This document shows positions 17,807 to 26,696 of a stretch of 64,000 bases of DNA, piece by piece. The translations under genes and the position numbers were made by a program. Below the pieces are notes generated by a model. The model made no database searches. It saw only the letters and a program-made list of their open reading frames with translations, and was not told the DNA's origin. The stretch's first letter is position 1, and each line of letters opens with the position of its first letter. The stretch comes from Comamonadaceae bacterium G21597-S1. GTDB lineage: Bacteria > Pseudomonadota > Gammaproteobacteria > Burkholderiales > Burkholderiaceae_C. The stretch covers positions 177,783 to 241,782 of the forward strand of contig JAPWHR010000005.1 of NCBI GenBank assembly GCA_027214345.1, in the 5' to 3' direction.

Positions 17807-20800
17807 ATGGCCACAGTGACCCAGGGTGAAGGCGTCATCCTCGAATACGACGAGCAGGCGTTCGCGGTGTCGCGACCCACCCGGTCCGCGCGACCGGCGG
17901 CGCGGCGCGGCGGCCGCTCGTTCGATGCGCAGCCGCAGTTGCTGACACCCGCCACACCGGCCGGTGATGCGGGTGCCGATGACGACAGCCCGGTGCGGCA
18001 GCTGGCGGATCGCCTGGTGGCGCGGGGCACGGTCCGGCGGGCGGGCGAAACCCTGGTGCTGGGGGCCGGGCCGGGCGCGCCGACGCGTCGGCGCCGCGCC
18101 GCACCGCCGTCCCGGCCGACCCGGTTGACCGTGCCGCTGGCGGCCGACGAGCAGGCCGTGGTCATCGTCGAGGGCGACGGCGTGCTGGCCTGGCGGTTCG
18201 GCCACGAGGCACCGGCCAGCGCGCTGGGGCCGGTGCGTCGCAGCGCTCCCCACGCAAGCCGCGCACTGGTGTTCGATCTCGATTTCCCGCCCGTGGGTGC
18301 ACCCGAGCCGGTGACCGGCGGCGCGGCGCGGCGCGGCTGGTTGCGCGACCGGCTGGTGGCCGGTGCCAAGGCCATCGTGCTGTATTTCGCCGCCGACGTG
18401 GCGGTCCGCGGCGCGGTGCATCTGCTCGAGCGCAAGCGGCGCACCGGGCCGGTGATCCTGTCGTCGGCCACCGACGCCACCCAGTGGCGCACGCCCCGCA
18501 CGTTGGCCGGCCTGAAGCTGCCCCAGGACCGCACGCCGCGGGTGCTGTTGTTCGTGCACGGCACCTTTTCCAGCACCATCGGCGGCTTCGGCGCGCTGAC
18601 CGGCACGCCCTGGGGCCAGCGCCTGCTGACGGCGGCCATGGGCCGTTACGACGCCGTGATCGGTTTCGACCACCGCTCGCTCGGCGAGTCGCCGCGCGAA
18701 AACGCGCAGGCGCTGCTGGACACCTTGCGCACCATGCCCGGCACCGGCCGTACGATCGACGTCGACGCCATCTGCCACAGCCGCGGCGGGCTGGTGCTGC
18801 GCACGCTGATCGAACACCTGCTGCCGGGCGCGGGCCTGGATCTGGCCGTGCGCCGCGCGGTGTTCGTCGCGGCCACCAACCAGGGCACCGAGCTGGCGCG
18901 GCCCGACAACTGGGAGACGCTGATCGACCTGGTGACCAATCTGGCTTCGGCCACCAGCAAGGCCTTGTCGCTGTTCCCGCAGGCGGCCGCCGCGGCCGTG
19001 GTGTTCGATGAGGTGGTCGACAGCGTGGGCGATTTCGTCAAGTACCTGATCAACGTCGCGATTGCCGAGCGCAAGGTGCCCGGTGTCGCGGCCATGGACC
19101 CGGGCGGCGACTTCGTGGCCGAACTCAACCAGACGCAGCCGGGGCAGCCGTTGCCAGCCGACATCGCCTGTTATGCCGTGGTGTCCGACTTCCAGGCGCG
19201 GCTGTTCGACGATGGCGCCCATATGCCCAAGGAGATGCCGCGCCGGCTCGCCTTCCTGCTGGCCGATGGGGTCGTCGACCGGCTGATGCGTGGTGCAGGC
19301 AGTGCGCCGGTGCCCAACGACCTTGTGGTCGACGTGGCGTCGATGACCGGCATCGACCAGGCCGTCGGCGGGTATGTGCGCGACGTGCTCGACTTCGGCC
19401 GCAACCCGCTCGTGTACCACACCAACTATTTCGTGCGCCCCGAGACCGCCGGCCGGCTGGCGCAGTGGCTGCATCTGCCGTCGCCGCTCGAAGGGGTCGA
19501 TCCGCTGTCGCTGGTGGGTGCGCAGCGCCGTTTCATGCGGCTGCGCGCCGACACGCCGCTGGAGCAGGTGCGCGAACGGCTGGCAACCAATGCCGCGCCT
19601 TATATCGTGATCTCGCGCCCCGACCCTTCGGCACCCGCGCGGCAGTTGCACTACGCCGCCACCCCCGAGGAATTGTTGAGCTTCACCGCCGACCGACAAC
19701 CCGACGCGCCCTTGATCGATGCCTTCGACCTGCACGAGACGGCACAGTCGGATCCGCGCGACGCGCAGCAACTGCCGTTCGACGGTGGCAGCGTCGGCAT
19801 GCCGCACTTGCGTCCGCATGCCCGGCGCGCCGTGGTTGTCAGCGGCAATACGCCGCAAGCCGTGCTCGACGAGCAGTTCGTCGCCATCGATAACGAAGGC
19901 TTGGCGGTGATGGCTCTGGGCCTGGAGCCCGCGAGCGGTTCGATGGGGGCGGTGGCGCGCGACGTGCCGAACATGCGGGAAGCTCCGCAGGCCGACGCAC
20001 CTTATGAAGAGGCACCTTATGAGGAGGAAGGGGCGGAGGAAGCAGAGGCAGACGGTGACGACGGTGCGGCGTCGATGCCCCCGTCGCGGCGCGCCAGGCC
20101 GTCGCTGGATCGTGAGTCTTTCCGCGCCGACCAGCCGGTGCGGCGCATGGCAGGAGCCGGGCGCGGGACGCCGGCAAAGAAGGCAGCCACGGCAAGACAT
20201 CCGGCACCCGCCGGGGCGTCGAGGCCGGCACCGGTCGGGCCGGTGGGCGCGACCCGACCGGCTGCGGCGGCACCGGCCGCCGTGGACACCCGCACCGAGG
20301 TGTTTGCCGCCGCCGAGATGCCGCGCGAGACCCCGCTGGGCAAGGATGCGATGGTCACGGTCACCTTGTCGGCCGAGCAGATCGAGGTGGCACTGGGTGC
20401 CGCCAGTGCCAAGGGCAAGTTCAAGGTCAGGAAGGATGATCGCATCAGCGTGCAGGTGGTGCCGCGCAGTGGCTTCGACTATTCGAAGGCCGATCCGACC
20501 GAAGGCCTCGCACAGGATCTGGACGTGCCTCGCCCGCACGAACCGCTGATCCTCGACTTCTCGCTCACGGCGGTCGAGGAGGGGCCGGCGGAGGTGTCGG
20601 TGGCGGTACGCAAGGGCGCCCAGCGGTTGGTGATGATGACCCTCCATGCGCAGGTGATCTCTCCGCATCTGACGCCCGCGCGTGGCGCGGTGGCCAGTGA
20701 TGCGCCGGTGGTCGAAGGCGCCGAATGCGGTGTCTGCACCACGCTGGAGATCTTCGACCGGCGTAATTCCGGGCAACTGCAATACGAGTTCGTGTTGCGC

Positions 20801-21871
20801 TCGGTCGGGCCGGGCGGTGTCAACGACCGGTTCCGGTCCGCACCGATGCAGGTCGACGCCCAGGCCTATGTCGAGGCCCGCTACAAGGAGATCGAAGACG
20901 CCTGGCTCGGCAGCCAGCGGGCGCTGGACATCTTCAACCAGCGGCTGCAGGACATCGGCGGGCGCATGTTCCGCAGCCTGTTTCCGCCCAAGATGCAGGA
21001 GACCTTGTGGCACCTGGCGCAGGCGGGCGAACTCGACAGCATCCTGGTGCACAGCGACGAGCCTTTCCTGCCGTGGGAAGTGGTGTTCCTCGACGACCCC
21101 GACGCACCCGCGGCCAGTGGCCACGGCCAGTTCTTCGGCGAGCTGGGCCTGTGCCGCTGGTTGTTCGGCGCCGCGCCGGTGTGCGAGATCGCGGTGCGCC
21201 CGGGGCGTTCGCGCTACGTGATTCCGCATTACCCCGACCCGCAGTGGACGCTGGCCAATGCCGAAGGCGCGGAGCAGGACATGCTCAAGTCGGTGCTGGG
21301 CGCCAAGGCGGTCAAGCCCATGCATGCCGAGGTGCTGAAGCTGCTGCGCCAGAAAGGCAGCTTCGACATCCTGCATTTCGCCTGCCACGGGCAGGCCGAT
21401 GCGCAGCAGATCGACTCGGCGGCGCTGATGCTCGAGGGTCAGGTGGTGCAGACGGGCCAGGGTGCGCAATGGAACAAGGAGATGCTGCTGGCGTCCACGG
21501 TGGAGCAGGTGGCCGACCTGCGTGGCGCGGACGGCAACCGGCCGCTGGTGATCGTCAACGCCTGCCAGACCGGCCGGCTCGGTTATTCACTGACCGGGTT
21601 GGGCGGGTTTGCGACCGCCTTCCTGGGTACCCGCGAAGGCACGGGCGACTCACGCGGCAAGGCCGGGGCCTTCGTCGGTGCCTTGTGGTCGGTTGGCGAC
21701 GACCCGGCCAGCGGTTTTGTGGCCGAGTTGTATGCCCAACTGCTCGCCGGCAAGACCATGTCGCAGGCCGTCCGCGCAGCGCGCAAGGCCGCGGCGCAGG
21801 CGGGCGAGGGGACGTGGCTGGCGTATACGGTGTATGCGCACCCGCATCTGAAGCTCAGGCTTGGCGGATGA
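17807..21871 (+). CDS. Alpha/beta-hydrolase (lipase-like) - CHAT protease fusion protein
   Basis: A 1354-residue multidomain protein; the ATG at 17807 has AGGAG six bases upstream. Residues about 240 to 560 form an alpha/beta-hydrolase: VLLFVHGTFSS supplies the oxyanion region and AICHSRGGLVL holds the presumed nucleophile Ser325 (Cys replaces the first Gly of GxSxG). A disordered, Glu- then Ala/Pro-rich linker spans about 725 to 835. A beta-rich region (about 845 to 960) follows. The C-terminus is a CHAT caspase-like protease with His1194 in LHFACHGQAD, Cys1253 in VNACQTGRL and the closing GALWSVGDDPASGFVAELY. CHAT proteases act in type III CRISPR, TPR-CHAT and gasdermin immunity. A lipase and a protease in one chain suggest a self-contained sensor-effector. 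The 3' end overlaps a convergent gene by 17 bases. Domains are clear; the role is inference. Confidence 0.9.
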   Translation: MATVTQGEGVILEYDEQAFAVSRPTRSARPAARRGGRSFDAQPQLLTPATPAGDAGADDDSPVRQLADRLVARGTVRRAGETLVLGAGPGAPTRRRRAAPPSRPTRLTVPLAADEQAVVIVEGDGVLAWRFGHEAPASALGPVRRSAPHASRALVFDLDFPPVGAPEPVTGGAARRGWLRDRLVAGAKAIVLYFAADVAVRGAVHLLERKRRTGPVILSSATDATQWRTPRTLAGLKLPQDRTPRVLLFVHGTFSSTIGGFGALTGTPWGQRLLTAAMGRYDAVIGFDHRSLGESPRENAQALLDTLRTMPGTGRTIDVDAICHSRGGLVLRTLIEHLLPGAGLDLAVRRAVFVAATNQGTELARPDNWETLIDLVTNLASATSKALSLFPQAAAAAVVFDEVVDSVGDFVKYLINVAIAERKVPGVAAMDPGGDFVAELNQTQPGQPLPADIACYAVVSDFQARLFDDGAHMPKEMPRRLAFLLADGVVDRLMRGAGSAPVPNDLVVDVASMTGIDQAVGGYVRDVLDFGRNPLVYHTNYFVRPETAGRLAQWLHLPSPLEGVDPLSLVGAQRRFMRLRADTPLEQVRERLATNAAPYIVISRPDPSAPARQLHYAATPEELLSFTADRQPDAPLIDAFDLHETAQSDPRDAQQLPFDGGSVGMPHLRPHARRAVVVSGNTPQAVLDEQFVAIDNEGLAVMALGLEPASGSMGAVARDVPNMREAPQADAPYEEAPYEEEGAEEAEADGDDGAASMPPSRRARPSLDRESFRADQPVRRMAGAGRGTPAKKAATARHPAPAGASRPAPVGPVGATRPAAAAPAAVDTRTEVFAAAEMPRETPLGKDAMVTVTLSAEQIEVALGAASAKGKFKVRKDDRISVQVVPRSGFDYSKADPTEGLAQDLDVPRPHEPLILDFSLTAVEEGPAEVSVAVRKGAQRLVMMTLHAQVISPHLTPARGAVASDAPVVEGAECGVCTTLEIFDRRNSGQLQYEFVLRSVGPGGVNDRFRSAPMQVDAQAYVEARYKEIEDAWLGSQRALDIFNQRLQDIGGRMFRSLFPPKMQETLWHLAQAGELDSILVHSDEPFLPWEVVFLDDPDAPAASGHGQFFGELGLCRWLFGAAPVCEIAVRPGRSRYVIPHYPDPQWTLANAEGAEQDMLKSVLGAKAVKPMHAEVLKLLRQKGSFDILHFACHGQADAQQIDSAALMLEGQVVQTGQGAQWNKEMLLASTVEQVADLRGADGNRPLVIVNACQTGRLGYSLTGLGGFATAFLGTREGTGDSRGKAGAFVGALWSVGDDPASGFVAELYAQLLAGKTMSQAVRAARKAAAQAGEGTWLAYTVYAHPHLKLRLGG

Positions 21872-22703
21872 ATTCGCGCAGCAGTTCGAAGTGGCGCTCG
21901 GGCGCGTCGTTGACGATGCCGTGCCCACAGCCGGCGAAACGCTCGAAACGCGTGAGGGCAGGCGGCAGGTGGGCGACGATGGTCTCGGAGAATGCGATCG
22001 GCGTGATCGGGTCGCGGTCGCCGGCCATCACCAGGGTCGGGCAGGCCACACGGGCCAGCGCGGTGCGCAAGTCCATGCGGCCCCATTCGCCGGTGGCGAA
22101 GTGCTGGTTGACCGGGTCGTGCGCGATGGCGCGCGCCAGCGCCTGCGGCTCGGCGATCGGGCGGGTGTAATACAGCGGGTAACAGACGGCGTTGTAGGCG
22201 GCGCGCCGCTCCGGCGTCGGTGTCAGCCAGCGCGCCCGCGCCACTTCGCGGGCCTCTGCACCGCCGATGCGCTCGAAGGCATCGAACACCGCCGGCCAGT
22301 CGACCTGCGCCGCAGTGCTCGCCAGTACCAGCTTGCCCGGATGGTCCGGATGCCGTGTCGCGTACGACTGGGCCACGAAACCGCCGAACGACACGCCATA
22401 GACGATGGGCTTGGTGATGCCCAGCACGTCGCAGACGCCGCGCACGTCGTCACCCCACTGCGCCAGGTTCCAGCTCGACGGATCGCCCTGGCTGCTGCGG
22501 CCGTTGCCGCGGTGGTCGAGGTAGACGACTTGCGCGACATCGGCCAGCTGCGAGAACGCCGGCTTGAACAGGCTGTGGTCCAGCCCCGGCCCGCCATGCA
22601 GCAGCACCAGTGTGGGCTTGTCGCGCATCGTGGCGCCGTCGGGTACCGTGCCTGCGCCTTCGATGTCGACATACAACCGGGCGCCGTTGACGGAGAGATG
22701 CAT
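21855..22703 (-). CDS. Alpha/beta-hydrolase, proline iminopeptidase-like (S33 family)
   Basis: A 282-residue protein. VLLHGGPGLDHSLF is the oxyanion-hole motif of S33 peptidases, YLDHRGNGRSS follows, VYGVSFGGFVAQ carries the nucleophile Ser in GxSxG, GDRDPITPI carries the acid and GCGHGIVND the His. All three catalytic residues are therefore present. There is no signal peptide, so it is cytoplasmic. S33 enzymes release N-terminal proline or hydrolyse esters and epoxides; the exact substrate is unknown. It runs convergent to the hydrolase-CHAT gene with a 17-base overlap. Confidence 0.85.
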   Translation of the reverse strand: MHLSVNGARLYVDIEGAGTVPDGATMRDKPTLVLLHGGPGLDHSLFKPAFSQLADVAQVVYLDHRGNGRSSQGDPSSWNLAQWGDDVRGVCDVLGITKPIVYGVSFGGFVAQSYATRHPDHPGKLVLASTAAQVDWPAVFDAFERIGGAEAREVARARWLTPTPERRAAYNAVCYPLYYTRPIAEPQALARAIAHDPVNQHFATGEWGRMDLRTALARVACPTLVMAGDRDPITPIAFSETIVAHLPPALTRFERFAGCGHGIVNDAPERHFELLREFIRQA

Positions 22704-22767
22704 GGATGCGGTTCCTGTTTCGGGGGGCGGCGCGCTCGCCGAGGGCCGGGTCGGTCCGGCGCGCGGC

Positions 22768-24042
22768 TCAGGCGCTCATCGTTTCCGCCCAGGCCAGCGC
22801 CTGCAGATGTGCCCAGTTGATCTGCTGGTTGTCCAGTTGCAGTGTCGCGGCCGTGCGTGCAAAGGCTTCGTCGTCGCCACTCTCGCAGGCGACGCACAGT
22901 GCGAGCAGCGGCGCCAGCGGGCCGCTTTGGCGCAGCAGCGCGGAGGTCACCGCGTCGGGCAGCGCAATGGCTTCGAGCGCCTTGTCCATCGGCATGCCCA
23001 GCATGGTATCGAGCAATGAGAACACGCCGGTCACGAAGGCGTTGTCGCATTGCTCGTCCGGCAGCTTGCACTCGATCGCCAGCAGTTCCATCAGCCGGCC
23101 CCGCACGATGGCCGTCGTGCCCACCGCGGGTGGAACGCCGCCCTCGCGCGACGTGGTCAGCAGCAGCGCGGCCCAGCGGAACAGCTTCTTCAGGCCCAGC
23201 ATCATCACCGCGTGACGGAACGAGGTGATTTCGCTGGTCAGGCCGAAACCCGACGCGTTGATGAAGCGCAGCAGGTTGAACGACAGGCTGGCGTCGTGCT
23301 TGAGCACAGCCTCGATCTCCGCAGTGGAGGCCTGCTGGCGTACCAGGTCGATCAGCTGGATGATGACCGCCTGCGACGGGCGGATGCTCTGGCCGGTCAC
23401 CATGGTCGGCTGCGCGAACCAGTAGCCCTGGAACAGCGTCACGCACAGGTCCTTGCCCAGCTGGTGCTGGGCGGCGCTTTCGACCTTCTCCATGATCAGC
23501 CGGGCCTGGGTCTTCTTCTGCGCCAGCGCCACCATGGGTTCGACCCGCTCGGGCTTGACCTGGCGCAGGTCGATCTTGATGAAGTTCGCCAGCGGCAACC
23601 AGGACAGGTAGGCGGCGGTGAGCACGGATTGGTTGAACGCGAGCCGCAAGCCCCGCTTGCGCGCATCACGCAGGCCCGACAGGCGGCGTTCGATCTCGCC
23701 GGGCTGGTTGCCGGGCACCGGGGGAATCTCCAGCACGATGCGTTCGGGTTGCACCAGTTCCAGGTGCCCGCTGGCCAGGCTGTCGTGAGCGCAGTTGATG
23801 AACAGCGTGCGGTTGTCGATCAGTCCGGTGTTGTCGGCCTGCGAGAGCACGTTGAACAACAGCTGCGCATCGCTGGCCGCGTCATGTGCATCCGAGGGCC
23901 GGCTGCGGTCGAACAATTCGTAGCCGAACACGGTGCCGGCCTGGTCCACGATCGGCTGGCGCGCAATGGCCGGGCCACCGGAGGCTGGCGTGTCGGGGCG
24001 CAGCGGTTGTGGCTCGGTGTCGGCGTTGGAGAAGTCGGTCAT
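22768..24042 (-). CDS. EAL-HDOD domain signalling protein (degenerate EAL)
   Basis: A 424-residue protein. Residues about 25 to 215 are an EAL-like domain (ARQPIVDQAGTVFGYELFDR), with YELF where active c-di-GMP phosphodiesterases have EALLR. Metal-binding residues are mostly absent, so it probably lacks catalysis and may only bind a ligand. Residues about 220 to 400 form an HDOD domain (LVRQQASTAEIEAVLKHDAS, then LLRFINASGFGL), a non-catalytic HD-like fold. Proteins of this YuxH-like class link signals to motility, competence or stress. Its short upstream neighbour is the ferritin-like gene on the same strand. Confidence 0.88.
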   Translation of the reverse strand: MTDFSNADTEPQPLRPDTPASGGPAIARQPIVDQAGTVFGYELFDRSRPSDAHDAASDAQLLFNVLSQADNTGLIDNRTLFINCAHDSLASGHLELVQPERIVLEIPPVPGNQPGEIERRLSGLRDARKRGLRLAFNQSVLTAAYLSWLPLANFIKIDLRQVKPERVEPMVALAQKKTQARLIMEKVESAAQHQLGKDLCVTLFQGYWFAQPTMVTGQSIRPSQAVIIQLIDLVRQQASTAEIEAVLKHDASLSFNLLRFINASGFGLTSEITSFRHAVMMLGLKKLFRWAALLLTTSREGGVPPAVGTTAIVRGRLMELLAIECKLPDEQCDNAFVTGVFSLLDTMLGMPMDKALEAIALPDAVTSALLRQSGPLAPLLALCVACESGDDEAFARTAATLQLDNQQINWAHLQALAWAETMSA

Positions 24043-24119
24043 GGCGAGGCGAAAAGGGTTGGGGTCATTCTAGGGAGCATCGGTGCACGCCTGCCACAGC
24101 GCTTGCGGGGGCGGCCTTG

Positions 24120-24914
24120 TCATGCCGGCGTGTCCTGTTGCAGCAGGTCCAGTTCGTCCTCGTCGAAGCCGGCGGCGCGCCGCGCCGGCAGGTTGAACGG
24201 TCCCCGCAAGCGCGGCGCGCCGTGTTCGCGGGCCAGCGCCGCATAGGTAGCGATCGGATCGAGTCCGCGCTGCGTGCACAGGTGGCGATACCAGTGGTTA
24301 CCCACCGCGACATGGCCGATCTCGTCGCGCAGGATGATGTCCAGGATGGCGGCGGCCGCATCGTCGCCGGCCGCCGCCAGCCGCGCCCTCATCGGCGGCG
24401 ACGCGTCCAGGCCACGTGCCTCCAGCGTGCGCGGCACCAGCGCCATGCGTGCCAGCGGGTCGTGGCGGGTCTTTTCGGCCATTTCCCACAAGCCGTTGTG
24501 GGCCGGGAAGTCGCCGTAATCGTGGCCCAGCGTCTGCAGGTGCGCACGCAGCAGTTCGAAGTGCAGCGCTTCTTCGCGCGCCACGCCAATCCACTGCCGG
24601 TAGAACGCCTCGGGCAGTCCGGCGAAACGCCAGACCACGTCGAGTGCCAGGTCGATGGCATTGAGCTCGATATGCGCCAGCGCATGGATCAGCACGGCTC
24701 GGCCGTGCGGCGTGGCGGCCGAACGGCGCTGCAATGCGTTGAACGGCACCAGGGCCGGTTGCTGCGGGCGGCCGGGAATGCCGGCGGGCTCGGCGAGTGT
24801 GGCCGCGACGTCCACCGGGCCGCCGGGCGCAAGCCGGCGTGTGCCGGCCGCCTTGGCGCCCGGATCGCAGCACAACAGGAGGTCGCGCGCCTGGGCGCGC
24901 AGTTCGAAGCTCAT
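24120..24914 (-). CDS. DUF455 ferritin-like domain protein
   Basis: A 264-residue protein, probably cytoplasmic. Three helices with metal-binding signatures are visible: HIELNAIDLALD, GVAREEALHFELL and LRDEIGHVAVGNHW. The repeated E...ExxH pattern marks a di-iron ferritin-like fold, and the overall sequence matches DUF455, related to MiaE-type tRNA hydroxylases. The substrate is unknown, though the family is widespread in Burkholderiales. It lies downstream of the acyl-CoA ligase on the same strand, with a 73-base gap. Confidence 0.85.
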   Translation of the reverse strand: MSFELRAQARDLLLCCDPGAKAAGTRRLAPGGPVDVAATLAEPAGIPGRPQQPALVPFNALQRRSAATPHGRAVLIHALAHIELNAIDLALDVVWRFAGLPEAFYRQWIGVAREEALHFELLRAHLQTLGHDYGDFPAHNGLWEMAEKTRHDPLARMALVPRTLEARGLDASPPMRARLAAAGDDAAAAILDIILRDEIGHVAVGNHWYRHLCTQRGLDPIATYAALAREHGAPRLRGPFNLPARRAAGFDEDELDLLQQDTPA

Positions 24915-24987
24915 GCCGGCGATTGTCGCCTCGCGGCAAGGCGCAATCGAAGCCGGTGGTGCCGCTGCAGTTCGGGGCGCCAGGGCC

Positions 24988-26667
24988 TCAGGCCCAGAGC
25001 ACCGGGCGCCGCGCGCCGTACCAGTTGTCGACCTTGTCCTTGACCTCGTCCTCGATGCGGCTGCGCTTGATCTTCATCGTCGGTGTCAGGCAGCCGTTCT
25101 CGATCGACCAGGGTTCGCGTGCAACGACAAGCATCTGCAGCCGCTCGTAGTCGGCCACACCCTCGTTGACACGCTGCAGCAGCGCAGCCATCTCGGTCTC
25201 GACCTCGGCGCGTACCGTCGGGTCGGACAGCCTGGGACGGATATGTTCGGCCAGCACCACGATGCCGTAGGCCGAGGCTTGCCCGACGCCCGAGACCATC
25301 GAGAGTTCGACCAGCGGGTGCTCGTTGATGCGGTTCTCGATCGGTGCCGGCGCGACGTATTTGCCCTTGGCGGTCTTGAACAGCTCCTTGACGCGACCGG
25401 TCACCTTGAGCAGGCCGTCGGGCCGGCGCTCACCCATGTCGCCGGTCTTGAAGAACCCGTCCTCGGTGAAGGACTCGGCGTCCAGGTCGGGGCGCTTGTA
25501 ATACCCCTTCATCTGGCCCGGCGACTTGATCAGGATCTCGCTGCCCGATCCAATGCGGACCTCGACGCCATCGTAGGGAATGCCGACGTAGCCCGGTGCG
25601 TTGTGCTGCTCGGTCGAGTGGTGCGAGAACGCGAAGTCCTCGGTCATGCCGTAACCTTCGAGCAGGTTCAGTCCCAGCTTTCGATACCAGGCGATCAGGT
25701 CCGGCGGGATCGGTGCCGACGCGCTTGCCGCCAGGCGGACCTGGTCCAGGCCGAGCCCGGTCAGCACCTTGCGACCGACCAGCTTGCCGATGATGGGCAA
25801 GCCGAGCAGGAAGTTGAGCTTTTTCTCCGGCATCTTCGCCAGCACGCCTTGCTGGAACTTGAGCCACAGGCGCGGCACCGACAGGAACAGATTGGGCCGG
25901 GCGCGGTTGAGGTCGGCCACGAAGGTGTCGAGCGATTCGGCAAAGTAGATGTGGAGCTGGCCGCTGTGCCAGGCCGGCGAGGCGATCACCGCGCGCTCGT
26001 ACGAGTGTGCCAGCGGCAGGTAGGACAACACACGCCAGCGGCCGTCGGCCGTCATGCGGCTGGCAAGGTCATCGGTGTAACCCCTGCCGACTGCCGAGAC
26101 GGCCTTGAACGTGATCATGGCCCCCTTGGGTGTGCCGGTCGAGCCCGAGGTGTAGATGATCATCGCCAGGTCGTCGGCGTCGCGTGTCACGGTGCCGGCC
26201 AGCGGTTCGGTCCGCTGGACCAGGTCGTCCCACTGGTTGAAGTCGGTATGGGGCGCCAGCGGCAGTGCGATGCAGGGCAGGTCGGCCGGTACGCCGGTCT
26301 TTTGCTGCTCCCAGGTGTCGAGCTTGCCGACGAACAGCAGCCGGGCGTCGCTGTGCTCGAGCACGAAGCGGATCGTCTCCGGGCCTTCGGTCGGGAAGAT
26401 CGCCACCGTGGTCCCGCCGGCCAGCCAGATCGCGAGTTCGGCCATGAAGAAATGCGCGCAGTTCTTGGACAGGATGGCGATGTGGCTGCCCGGCCCGATG
26501 CCGCGGCTTTGCAGGTGCGCCGCCATGCGCCGGGCCTGGTCGACCGTTTCGCCCCAGGTGTAATCGACGACCTTGCCGCCGCCCAGGGGCTGGGTCAGGA
26601 ACACGGTGTCCTTCTGGTTGACCGCGTGTTGCTGGATTTGCTGCAGTATCAGCGTCTGCTCTGCCAT
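24988..26667 (-). CDS. AMP-binding long-chain acyl-CoA synthetase
   Basis: A 559-residue adenylate-forming enzyme that activates a fatty acid to its CoA thioester through an acyl-AMP. The ATG at 26667 (MAEQTLILQQIQ) has AGGAG just upstream; the same frame is open further upstream but overlaps the neighbouring gene. Motif A3 is IIYTSGSTGTPKGAM (near residue 170), then YLPLAHSYERAV, EGYGMTEDF and GFFKTGDMGERRPDG (A8). A C-terminal Lys is in LTPTMKIKRS. The sequence lies in the FadD15/long-chain group. The TPP enzyme gene ends 29 bases upstream on the same strand, so the two are probably one transcript. Confidence 0.9.
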   Translation of the reverse strand: MAEQTLILQQIQQHAVNQKDTVFLTQPLGGGKVVDYTWGETVDQARRMAAHLQSRGIGPGSHIAILSKNCAHFFMAELAIWLAGGTTVAIFPTEGPETIRFVLEHSDARLLFVGKLDTWEQQKTGVPADLPCIALPLAPHTDFNQWDDLVQRTEPLAGTVTRDADDLAMIIYTSGSTGTPKGAMITFKAVSAVGRGYTDDLASRMTADGRWRVLSYLPLAHSYERAVIASPAWHSGQLHIYFAESLDTFVADLNRARPNLFLSVPRLWLKFQQGVLAKMPEKKLNFLLGLPIIGKLVGRKVLTGLGLDQVRLAASASAPIPPDLIAWYRKLGLNLLEGYGMTEDFAFSHHSTEQHNAPGYVGIPYDGVEVRIGSGSEILIKSPGQMKGYYKRPDLDAESFTEDGFFKTGDMGERRPDGLLKVTGRVKELFKTAKGKYVAPAPIENRINEHPLVELSMVSGVGQASAYGIVVLAEHIRPRLSDPTVRAEVETEMAALLQRVNEGVADYERLQMLVVAREPWSIENGCLTPTMKIKRSRIEDEVKDKVDNWYGARRPVLWA

Positions 26668-26696
26668 GGTGTCTCCTTGGGTGTGGTTTGTCGACG

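Noticed and set aside
17000..21469. A 1489-codon open frame on the minus strand opposite the Sir2 and hydrolase-CHAT genes.
   Set aside because: It is a codon-bias shadow in G+C-rich DNA: its translation has no recognisable motif, while the plus-strand genes have complete catalytic motifs.
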